A stretch of 5,250 bases of DNA, taken from assembly GCA_030424825.1 (NCBI GenBank), contig JAUHWE010000384.1, positions 1 to 5,250 of the forward strand. The letters run 5' to 3'. Source of the DNA: Verrucomicrobiia bacterium (GTDB lineage Bacteria > Verrucomicrobiota > Verrucomicrobiia > Opitutales > Opitutaceae). The notes under the pieces were generated by a model, which was not told the DNA's origin, searched no databases, and was given only the letters and a program-made list of their open reading frames with translations. Positions 1-5,250 of this stretch are shown here, one piece after another (the first letter of the stretch is position 1; each line of letters opens with the position of its first letter). A program made the position numbers and the translations under genes.

Positions 1-533
1 GTTCCGTGCGAAGTTGAGCCACTCCCCCATGCGGATCCACCTGTCCTGATAATGAAATAGTTAGTGGAGCTGATATTGATATCCACTACCTCGGATTCAT
101 ATAATTTTGTTGGAACGAGCAAGGTGCTTGGGTCCCCGTTGCCCGGATGATTTCCCATTGCCCAGACGGATCCATCGTCCATCAGTATCAAGCTGTTGCC
201 ATCTTGAGCATCGATTTTCGATACGCCTGAATCGATGATCTGTAGCGGAATTTCAGAATCAATTGTAGTCCCATTTCCAAGTTGACCTTGGTCGTTTTTC
301 CCAGCCCCATAGAGAGACCCATCATCCATGAGGATGAGGCTGTGGGATGAGGCTGCGATATCAGCGACCCCTGATGTAAAAAGTCGCTGCCAATGCTCAA
401 TGGTTTGTGAAGTACCGATTCCGAGCCCTCCGTGCTGATTTCTGCCCCGGCCCCAAACGGAACCATCGCTGAGCAGTACCATGACATTTACGCCTCCCGT
501 GAGAGCTTTGACTATGGAAAGGGGAACGTCAGG
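1..533 (-). repeat. Second RCC1 block of the second gene (four repeats visible)
   Basis: From residue 456 the text returns to RCC1 style with a block start (PLSIVKAL) shared with the paralogue. Cores are at about residues 478 (DGSVWGRG), 526 (DGSLYGAG), 575 (DGSVWAMG) and 620 (GGSAWGSG). The fourth has lost the usual D before GS. The window ends inside this fourth unit; by comparison with the upstream gene three more repeats are expected to the left. Confidence 0.82.
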
Positions 534-1898
534 ATTAGCGGGTGCCTCAACTACGGTAATCGTGAGTGAATCCGTATCTGAATGTACGCTACCGTCTGAA
601 ACGGAAAGCGTTACTTCCGTTTCTCCGACGGGAAACTCAGCTGCGACGATTGACGACGTTGCGGTTCCGCCATCCCATTCCCACAGCCAACTAAGTTCCG
701 CCCCATCTATTCCAAATGAATTCGATCCATTTAGCAGTACCGGCTCGGTGCCTGAACCGTCTCGATCTACCAAAATCATGTTTGATCCGGCAAGGGAAAC
801 GGGAGCAGGTGGAATAGAGAGCTTGATGGCGGGGTTGAGGACATCGCCTGCATAGATGCCACCGAGCAGATGGCTAGAATTATTCCCAAATCCCCAGATA
901 CTGCCATCAGCAGCTTGAATGATGCGGACGGACCCTGCGATCTCGACATCGATGGCGTTACCTTGGAAGATGAGGTTGAAATTTTCGGGTCCAACGGTAT
1001 CCCAGACAGATCCATCATTCTTGATGACGATCGTGTTGTCGCGCCCAGCTTGAACCGCTTGAACGTCTGTGAGAACTTGGGTAAACTCTTGGTGCACCCC
1101 CACCTGTTTGTCGCCGAGTGGACCGTCAGAAGATGTCGTTCCTGCCGTCAAAACGGAACCATCAGATTTGAGGATAACGCTATGTTGAATCCCAGCAGCG
1201 ATGTCGACTACCCCGGAATCTACAATTTTAAGTGGTTGATTGGCCTCGTTGACCGCGGGATTGCCGAAGGCGAGATGGAAATTCCTTCCAGTGACCCAGA
1301 GCGAACCATCGCTGAGCAGTATCAAAGTATGGTTTAAACTTGTTGAGACTTCAGTGACATTCTCAGTCATGATCTCCACGGGTTCGTAGAATCTAGACGC
1401 CGGTATTCCCGCTTCGACTTCACCCATTCCCCAAAGCGATCCATCGTCTTTAATGAAATAGCTACGATTGAATTTAGACTCGATATCGACCACACCCGAC
1501 GAGACGATCTCTGTGAATACTTCGGAACGACGATTCTCCTCGCCGAGGCCGAGTTGACCACTGTTGCTGGAACCCGCGCCCCACAAAGATCCATCGTCAA
1601 GAAGGATCAGACTGTGATCGCTCCCAATCTCTGCGGTGGCGACCCTGGTATCGACTACCTTTTTGGCGAACGACTTAAAAACAAGAGTGCCATCCCCATG
1701 TTTACCGTTCTTGTTGACGCCGCTAACCCAAAGAGATCCGTCTTCGAGGACGAAATAGCTGTCGTCGTCGTAACTGGTTACATCAGTCACGGATAGGTGG
1801 TCTGCTTTTAGTGAGACGGCACCTAGTAGAGCGACAGCGAATGCGAAAGAGTCAATGTATGAGCACACGGGTGGGCGGAGAAGTTTCGAGGAATCCAT
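1..1898 (-). CDS. Exported RCC1-repeat / PKD-domain protein, 3' end beyond the window
   Basis: This frame is open from an ATG at 1898 to base 1, giving 632 complete codons with no stop; the C-terminus is off the left edge. The order is: signal peptide (residues 1-32), seven RCC1-type repeats (about 38-362), a PKD/Ig-like domain (about 363-449, with WLWEW at 404-408) and a second RCC1 block from about 456, cut in its fourth repeat. Each repeat carries a DGSLWGxG core, often followed by N-x-x-G-Q-L-G-x-G, and is spaced about 45-55 residues from the next. RCC1 repeats fold as beta-propellers. Bacterial versions are mostly uncharacterised, so binding or a surface role is only inferred. It is a colinear paralogue of the gene upstream on the same strand. 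By that comparison the full protein should be about 1,010 residues, with some 380 missing. ATG 1898 is chosen because it gives a signal peptide; upstream in-frame GTG/TTG codons would only add a non-hydrophobic leader. No Shine-Dalgarno sequence precedes it. Confidence 0.93.
   Translation of the reverse strand, partial: MDSSKLLRPPVCSYIDSFAFAVALLGAVSLKADHLSVTDVTSYDDDSYFVLEDGSLWVSGVNKNGKHGDGTLVFKSFAKKVVDTRVATAEIGSDHSLILLDDGSLWGAGSSNSGQLGLGEENRRSEVFTEIVSSGVVDIESKFNRSYFIKDDGSLWGMGEVEAGIPASRFYEPVEIMTENVTEVSTSLNHTLILLSDGSLWVTGRNFHLAFGNPAVNEANQPLKIVDSGVVDIAAGIQHSVILKSDGSVLTAGTTSSDGPLGDKQVGVHQEFTQVLTDVQAVQAGRDNTIVIKNDGSVWDTVGPENFNLIFQGNAIDVEIAGSVRIIQAADGSIWGFGNNSSHLLGGIYAGDVLNPAIKLSIPPAPVSLAGSNMILVDRDGSGTEPVLLNGSNSFGIDGAELSWLWEWDGGTATSSIVAAEFPVGETEVTLSVSDGSVHSDTDSLTITVVEAPANPDVPLSIVKALTGGVNVMVLLSDGSVWGRGRNQHGGLGIGTSQTIEHWQRLFTSGVADIAASSHSLILMDDGSLYGAGKNDQGQLGNGTTIDSEIPLQIIDSGVSKIDAQDGNSLILMDDGSVWAMGNHPGNGDPSTLLVPTKLYESEVVDINISSTNYFIIRTGGSAWGSGSTSHG
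552..812 (-). other. PKD/Ig-like domain between the propellers of the second gene
   Basis: Residues about 363-449 follow a proline-rich hinge (IPPAP). They contain ILVDRDGSG, a central WLWEWDGG in the place of the PKD W-x-F/W-G-D-G motif, and a closing VTLSVSDGSVHSDTDSLTITV-type strand pair. This pattern is typical of PKD or related Ig-like beta-sandwich domains of exported proteins. The family call comes from the motif pattern by eye; a related Ig-like family is possible. Confidence 0.7.
813..1787 (-). repeat. Seven RCC1-like repeats, first propeller of the second gene
   Basis: Seven cores are seen at about residues 53 (DGSLWVSG), 102 (DGSLWGAG), 152 (DGSLWGMG), 197 (DGSLWVTG), 246 (DGSVLTAG), 295 (DGSVWDTVGP) and 331 (DGSIWGFG). 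Between cores a strand of the type SGVVDI...HSLIL recurs. Seven units match one closed seven-bladed RCC1 propeller. Repeat 6 departs from the consensus in the same way as repeat 6 of the paralogue. Confidence 0.85.
1803..1898 (-). other. Predicted Sec signal peptide of the second RCC1 protein
   Basis: Residues 1-32 have a basic N-region (K5, R8), a hydrophobic core (FAFAVALLGAVSL, residues 18-30) and a possible cleavage site after LKA at 30-32, before an acidic, polar mature start (DHLSV). There is no lipobox: the only cysteine (C12) lies before the hydrophobic core. Leucine at -3 is not ideal, so the exact cleavage position is uncertain. This supports export of the protein, and by homology of its upstream paralogue. 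Confidence 0.6.
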
Positions 1899-2315
1899 AG
1901 AAGAGTGGCCAGATAAGTTGGGGGAGAGCGAGGGCTTATGTCGCTCCCTAATCCAAAAAAACCAAACGACCAAAGACTTCGATGCAAGCGAATTGGAGTA
2001 GAGGGGTGAAGCAAGCACAGAGACTAACCTGACTTGGGCAGTGGGATGCTTTGTTCCGCGGTCTGGATCGGACTTTGAGACTGACACGGGCTGAAGCGCC
2101 GCGCTACTGAATTAAGGCTCGCCGACGCGGTGGTGGAATCTACGCCGCCTTGCAATGTGGTTACGATGAGATTTGGGCGCGGACGCTTCCTCGTTCAACG
2201 GGGGGCGATCAAATGGGTAAGTGTGGATTAAGCTCCCCCTACCAAGGGGCCTTGTCGATGCCGAGGAACTTGAGGACTTCGGGGGGTGGGCCGTCGAACT
2301 TGGCGAGGAACTTGA
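1899..2315. other. Spacer between the two paralogous genes
   Basis: These 417 bases separate the stop of the upstream gene from the ATG of the downstream one. The right-hand third, in minus-strand reading, holds a short coding-like tail in another frame ending at 2239. The middle (about 2087-2151) holds imperfect inverted repeats. The left part (1899-2080) shows nothing I can assign. I find no G+C stem followed by a T run to end the upstream gene, no clear -35/-10 pair, and no ribosome site before 1898; the nearest purine run (AGGGAG, minus strand, 1944-1949) is about 46 bases too far. Whether the two genes share a transcript is therefore open. Confidence 0.7.
2087..2101. repeat. Small REP-like hairpin candidate
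   Basis: On the plus strand CGGGC (2087-2091) can pair with GCgCCG (2096-2101, one bulged G) across a TGAA loop. An overlapping inverted repeat AGCGC-C-GCGCT sits at 2095-2105. A second loose pair, AAGGC (2114-2118) with GCCTT (2147-2151) and an inner GCGG/CCGC pair, lies just to the right. Such GC-rich elements in spacers often belong to dispersed REP-type repeats, but one copy in one window cannot show that. No T run follows, so a terminator is unlikely. Confidence 0.25.
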
Positions 2316-2340
2316 TTATGGAATCTCGTTTGACGCTGTC
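2239..2340 (-). pseudogene. Orphan 3' coding tail in another frame, unknown gene
   Basis: On the minus strand, in a frame different from the large gene, codons from 2340 to a TAG at 2241-2239 encode 33 residues, including IKFLAKFDGPPPEVL followed by KFLGIDKAPW. From 2316 onward 22 of 25 sense codons end in G or C (AAG, TTC, CTC, GCC, GAC, GGC), unlike the mixed third positions of the flanking genes. The peptide has the lysine, proline and aspartate make-up of a soluble protein end. It overlaps the last eight codons and stop of the RCC1 gene. Upstream in its frame a TGA is reached soon, inside the sequence coding for the RCC1 gene's C-terminal domain, and no start codon is obvious. The simplest reading is a relic of a displaced gene. 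I do not recognise the family; chance cannot be excluded for so short a piece. Confidence 0.4.
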
Positions 2341-5250
2341 ATGGAAGCTCGGAGGTAAGGGCCATGCGACTTCTCAATGAGTACTTTAAGGGTGTCACCA
2401 TCGACTTCCGAGGATATGGGTGAAATTTCTACCCAATTATTGAGGTCGGTCGAAGACCAAATCCTGTATTCAATATTCTCGGATGCAGGGCGAAGCTCTA
2501 AAATATTGTTTTCCAAGTCGGGCAGGAATACGATCTCGATTCCGGAACTGGGGTCCGACGGGTCGAAATCGAGGACCCATTCGTCCAGATTGTTTATTCC
2601 GTCCAAGTCGGGATCGGCGAAGAAGATTCCATCGGTCCATGAGTCGATGGCACTCTGATCGAAGTGGGAAAGGAGCCATTGGTAGTAGACCCCCGATGGG
2701 GTATTATCGGGGAGAACAATTATGTTGGATGTATCGGATGACTGGGTACCATCAACACTAGTGGTAGTCAGAGTGATGGGATTCGTGCCAACATTTAGTG
2801 TAGCTATGGATTTCATGCCCTCTGCGTTTCCGTCCGGCCAAGTCCATTCCGCAGAGGCTATGTTCCATGGTGCGGAAGAATTGTAGGCATCGAGAATAAT
2901 GGTTTCACGGCTATCGTTGTCGGTGTCCAAAATAACTGTATCAGGACCCGCATCGGCTAAGACCTGGCCATTCGGACCTGATAATTGAATAGGGGTGAGG
3001 ATGCTTCTGCCTATCTCCGAAATGGGTCCGAGTGGACCTCCGGAATTGCTGCCCATTCCCCATAGGGAGCCATCCACTTTGAGGAAGAGTGTGGGAATTC
3101 CGGCCGATACTGATTTAACGCCTGAGTCTACGATTTTTGTAAATTCGTACACGGGTCTGTTGGATCCGGTTCCGAGTGCCCCATCGGTATTGCGCCCTGC
3201 GACCCAAAGGGAACCGTTGGATTTGATTGCGAAGCTCGTTACGTTGGCGGCTTCGATGGACACAACATTGTCGGTAATAAGCACTAGGGGATCTTGATTG
3301 ATGTTTGAAGATCGGAATCCGAGTTGGCCGTACTGACTTCTCCCGAGACCGAGCAAGGCTCCATCCTCCCGAAGAAATAGCGCATGGAAGCTACCATTGC
3401 GGATCGACGCTATTCCTCCAGGAATGACTTGAGCGGGCATTTCGCCATCGTTTGGTCCCAACACGCCATACAAACTATTTCCACTACCCCAAGCCGATCC
3501 ATCCGATTTGAGAGCGAAATGATTATAAAAATCCGTAGTGATATCGATTACGCCTGAGTCGTATAGTTGAGTGGGCGTTAGTAGTGTCTGTGGATTTCCA
3601 TTGCCGGGGTTGTCGCCCATGGTCCAAACGGAGTCATCATCCTTAAGGATGAGGCTACTGCCGCTACTAGCATCGATCTTTGAGACTCCGGAGGAAAAGA
3701 CCAAACTGGGAGACGAAGAGTGAGAAGTCGAACCGTTGCCTAGTTGACCACTCTCATTGGCGCCAGCTGCGTATAGCGCCCCATCGGCGAGTAGCTGCAG
3801 ACTGTGCGAATTCAGAGCGACGTCGACGACGCCGGAGGAATGTAGTCGGTTCCATCGGGGCATCTGGTCAAACGTTCCGTTTCCTAAGGCTCCACTTGCA
3901 TTTTCTCCACGTCCCCACAATGAGCCGTCACTCAAAACAAGCATTAAATTGCCGCTGCCCGCGACGGCTTTTACGATAGTCAAGGGTTTGCTGGGGGAGG
4001 GGCTTTGAGCGGGTTCGACTTTTATCTTCGTCGTATCTGACGAAGATCGACCGTATTGATCTGTCACCGTTAGCGTTGCTAAGGTTTCACCTAGGGAAAA
4101 CTGGGAGGAGACCGCAGGTGAATGGGATGATCCATCTGGCCATTCCCAAAGCCATTCGACCGGGGCCCCATTGACCCAGTAAGAACTTGAGCTATCGAGA
4201 ACAGCGCTCTCGTTACCGGACCCGTCCCTTTCAACGAGTATGATATCCGGTCCAGCCTTTGCGATTGGAGCAGGCGGGATTGAAATTGGAATCGGTGTAT
4301 CAAACGTTTCCCCTTCGTAAAAGCCGCCGAAAACTTCGGGAGAATTGTATCCATTGCCGAATGACTCTCCTTCCGTGTTGAGAATCAAGCTCGAAGAAAA
4401 CTGTGATCCGTCGAAGTTTGAAACAACTTTAGCTGCGTCGCCTTCCCAAACTAGATTGAATGCGTCGGGTCCATTTGTGTCCCACACGGAGCCGTCATTC
4501 TTAATGATCATGGTGATATTGGGCCCTGCAAAAACGGATTTTGTCTCGGTCATTACTTGAGTAAACACACCGTGCCCACTCGTTCCACTGCTTCCTATTT
4601 CGTTTTCAAACCCACAGCCTCCCGTTGTCCAGACGGTTCCATCTTCCTTGAGGATTGCACTGTGTGTTTCACCGGCGGCGATACCGATCACAGCGGAATC
4701 GATGATCTGTGTAGGAGCATCGAAAAAGTCTCCAGAAGGGGCTCCGACTTCGCCACAGATATTTTCACCCGTCGCCCAAAGCGATCCATTCTCCCGAAGA
4801 ATGAGTGTGTGCCTCCAGCCAATAGCCACATCGACTACGCCACTTTCCATGATTTGCACGGGTTCGTAAAATCGATTTATAGACAAACCGGCTCTAACCG
4901 AACCCATTCCCCATAGCGAACCGTCGTTCTTGATGAAATAGCTTCGGTCCCAGGCGGCTGCGATAGCGACTACACCGGATGGAATTATCTTTATGAATCG
5001 GTTAACGGATTCGACTTCACCGAGTCCCAGCTGACCATCATGGTTGCGACCCGCTCCCCACAGAGAACCGTCACTTTTAAGGATCAAGCTATGCCCACTT
5101 CCGACGGCGGCGTCTAGGATATTTGATTTCAGGATTCTCTGTGCATAGGGCTTTGAATCAGTCGTTTCGTCGCCATGAGCACCTCCGTTGTCGCCACTAG
5201 CCCAAAGTGATCCGTCGTCGAGGACCCAAAGCGTAGTGCGATGGAAATTG
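2316..5250 (-). CDS. Large RCC1-repeat / PKD-domain protein with verrucomicrobial-type C-terminal domain, 5' end beyond the window
   Basis: The frame is open from the right edge (first full codon at 5249) to a TAA at 2318-2316, giving 977 residues. A TTG at 5087 could be taken as a start, but RCC1 text with a DDGSLWASG core continues above it, so it is internal. By alignment with the paralogue downstream, about 41 residues including the signal peptide are missing. In window numbering the order is: seven RCC1 repeats (1-322), PKD-like domain (326-412, WLWEWPDG at 366-373), seven RCC1 repeats (422-759), second PKD-like domain (764-847, EWTWPDG at 801-807), and a C-terminal domain (851-968). The last has a calcium-type loop DxDxDGxxNxxxE and a beta-rich YRIWSSTDLNNW segment. 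No catalytic motif is visible. It is probably exported, by analogy with the paralogue's signal peptide, and may act in binding or as a surface component; the ligand is unknown. RCC1's nuclear exchange-factor role should not be carried over from the repeat name. Confidence 0.94.
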   Translation of the reverse strand, partial: NFHRTTLWVLDDGSLWASGDNGGAHGDETTDSKPYAQRILKSNILDAAVGSGHSLILKSDGSLWGAGRNHDGQLGLGEVESVNRFIKIIPSGVVAIAAAWDRSYFIKNDGSLWGMGSVRAGLSINRFYEPVQIMESGVVDVAIGWRHTLILRENGSLWATGENICGEVGAPSGDFFDAPTQIIDSAVIGIAAGETHSAILKEDGTVWTTGGCGFENEIGSSGTSGHGVFTQVMTETKSVFAGPNITMIIKNDGSVWDTNGPDAFNLVWEGDAAKVVSNFDGSQFSSSLILNTEGESFGNGYNSPEVFGGFYEGETFDTPIPISIPPAPIAKAGPDIILVERDGSGNESAVLDSSSSYWVNGAPVEWLWEWPDGSSHSPAVSSQFSLGETLATLTVTDQYGRSSSDTTKIKVEPAQSPSPSKPLTIVKAVAGSGNLMLVLSDGSLWGRGENASGALGNGTFDQMPRWNRLHSSGVVDVALNSHSLQLLADGALYAAGANESGQLGNGSTSHSSSPSLVFSSGVSKIDASSGSSLILKDDDSVWTMGDNPGNGNPQTLLTPTQLYDSGVIDITTDFYNHFALKSDGSAWGSGNSLYGVLGPNDGEMPAQVIPGGIASIRNGSFHALFLREDGALLGLGRSQYGQLGFRSSNINQDPLVLITDNVVSIEAANVTSFAIKSNGSLWVAGRNTDGALGTGSNRPVYEFTKIVDSGVKSVSAGIPTLFLKVDGSLWGMGSNSGGPLGPISEIGRSILTPIQLSGPNGQVLADAGPDTVILDTDNDSRETIILDAYNSSAPWNIASAEWTWPDGNAEGMKSIATLNVGTNPITLTTTSVDGTQSSDTSNIIVLPDNTPSGVYYQWLLSHFDQSAIDSWTDGIFFADPDLDGINNLDEWVLDFDPSDPSSGIEIVFLPDLENNILELRPASENIEYRIWSSTDLNNWVEISPISSEVDGDTLKVLIEKSHGPYLRASMTASNEIP
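2346..2699 (-). other. C-terminal domain with calcium-type loop, verrucomicrobial style
   Basis: Residues about 851-968 start with YYQWLLSHFDQSAIDSW, pass through an acidic loop with D879, D881, D883, G884, N886/N887 and E890 (DxDxDGxxNxxxE, thrombospondin-3 or EF-hand-like spacing), and end with a beta-rich part containing YRIWSSTDLNNW (928-939) and GPYLRASM. From memory, tails with DPDGDGLSNLLEY-type loops followed by a YxVxSSTDLxxW strand are frequent on exported Verrucomicrobiota proteins. Its function (calcium-stabilised linker, surface retention or sorting) is not established from sequence. Confidence 0.65.
2709..2960 (-). other. Second PKD/Ig-like domain of the upstream gene
   Basis: Residues about 764-847 contain ADAGPDTVILDTDNDS, then IILDAYNSSAPW, the core AEWTWPDGN, and ITLTTTSVDGTQSSDTSNIIV. 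The layout matches the first PKD-like domain of the same protein closely enough to suggest that the two arose by internal duplication. Confidence 0.75.
2973..3986 (-). repeat. Seven RCC1-like repeats, second propeller of the upstream gene
   Basis: Cores are at about residues 441 (DGSLWGRG), 489 (DGALYAAG), 539 (DDSVWTMG), 583 (DGSAWGSG), 629 (DGALLGLG), 678 (NGSLWVAG) and 726 (DGSLWGMG). Several continue as full RCC1 signatures, such as ANESGQLGNG and RSQYGQLG. The count of seven repeats that of the first block and again fits one complete propeller. Confidence 0.87.
4014..4274 (-). other. First PKD/Ig-like domain of the upstream gene
   Basis: Residues about 326-412 begin after an IPPAP hinge. 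They contain AGPDIILVERDGSG, then VLDSSSSYW, the core WLWEWPDG, and LATLTVTDQYGRSSSDTTKIKV at the end, the layout of a PKD-type beta sandwich (AGPD...LDxSxS...WxWxDG...TLTVTD). A serine/proline-rich linker (QSPSPSKP) joins it to the second propeller. Confidence 0.78.
4284..5249 (-). repeat. Seven RCC1-like repeats, first propeller of the upstream gene
   Basis: Cores are at about residues 12 (DGSLWASG), 60 (DGSLWGAG), 109 (DGSLWGMG), 154 (NGSLWATG), 203 (DGTVWTTG), 252 (DGSVWDTNGP) and 293 (EGESFGNG), window numbering. Repeat 2 is the most canonical, continuing RNHDGQLGLG. Repeat 7 is degenerate: its tryptophan is lost, while the paralogue keeps DGSIWGFG there. Only a few residues of repeat 1's lead-in are cut by the window. 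Confidence 0.85.

Noticed and set aside
481..1337. Plus-strand open frames (481-855, 870-1337) opposite the second gene
   Set aside because: They lie wholly antisense to an intact RCC1 frame, carry no recognisable motif, and arise from the repeated antisense of the DGS-W codons.
188..1600. Short minus-strand open frames at 188-487, 776-1018 and 1367-1600, suggesting a broken gene
   Set aside because: All are in another frame. Codon-by-codon translation from 1898 to 1 is uninterrupted RCC1/PKD protein, so there is no pseudogene here.
1951..1963. T-run (seven T on the minus strand) as a terminator
   Set aside because: No G+C-rich stem precedes it on the minus strand, and it lies more than 350 bases past the stop of the upstream gene.
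1823..2014. Minus-strand 63-residue open frame across the start of the second gene
   Set aside because: It is out of frame with the gene, its residues show no domain, and it overlaps the signal-peptide coding part; treated as chance.
2242..2254. CAAGG-(2-3)-CCTTG type palindrome as terminator of the upstream gene
   Set aside because: The loop is too short for a stable hairpin, the stem is only five pairs, and no T run follows on either strand; it also lies within the orphan coding tail.
2150..2380. Plus-strand 76-residue open frame in the spacer
   Set aside because: It is antisense to the orphan tail and to the end of the RCC1 gene, and shows no motif. The minus-strand reading has the better codon pattern.
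5085..5087. TTG as the start of the upstream gene
   Set aside because: The same frame continues to the right edge with another RCC1 core (DDGSLWASG) that aligns with the paralogue, so the TTG is an internal leucine codon.
1..5250. The regular DGS-W codon periodicity as a CRISPR-like or DNA satellite array
   Set aside because: Spacing follows about 45-55 codons with variable sequence, and conservation is at the protein level; it is explained by RCC1 blades.

Overview
The window holds two large coding regions, both on the minus strand and arranged head to tail, plus one short non-coding spacer. Both encode repeat-rich proteins of the RCC1 (regulator of chromosome condensation) beta-propeller type with PKD/Ig-like domains. 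Reading in the direction of transcription (right to left), the first gene covers 5250-2316 and lacks its start, which lies beyond the right edge. A 417-base spacer follows (2315-1899). The second gene starts at 1898, stays open to base 1 and lacks its end beyond the left edge. I translated the second gene codon by codon and found no frameshift or stop. No RNA gene, CRISPR array, complete insertion sequence or integrase is visible.

The two proteins are paralogues with the same architecture. Each begins with a block of seven RCC1-like repeats, the number that closes one seven-bladed propeller, followed by a PKD/Ig-like domain. The first gene then has a second block of seven repeats, a second PKD-like domain and a C-terminal domain. 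The second gene shows the same order until the window cuts it in blade 4 of its second block. The alignment drifts by only about four residues over roughly 570, so a whole gene was duplicated in tandem. Within each gene an older duplication of a propeller-plus-PKD cassette can also be seen. The second gene has a plausible Sec signal peptide, so both proteins are probably exported. No enzymatic motif is visible, and a role in binding, adhesion or surface structure is only an inference.

The likely host is a Verrucomicrobiota bacterium, perhaps of the Opitutae/Puniceicoccales type. The evidence is the C-terminal domain of the first protein: an aspartate-rich calcium-type loop (DPDLDGINNLDEW) followed by a beta-rich segment with YRIWSSTDLNNW. 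From memory, this tail is common on exported proteins of that phylum. The assignment rests on that tail and the overall style of the proteins, not on a marker gene.

The spacer is the least ordinary part. Immediately past the first gene's stop, in another frame, lies a 33-codon stretch with strongly GC-ending codons that ends in its own stop. It looks like the 3' tail of an unrelated gene. Beyond it are small imperfect hairpins that could belong to a dispersed intergenic repeat. I see no convincing promoter, terminator or Shine-Dalgarno sequence for the second gene.
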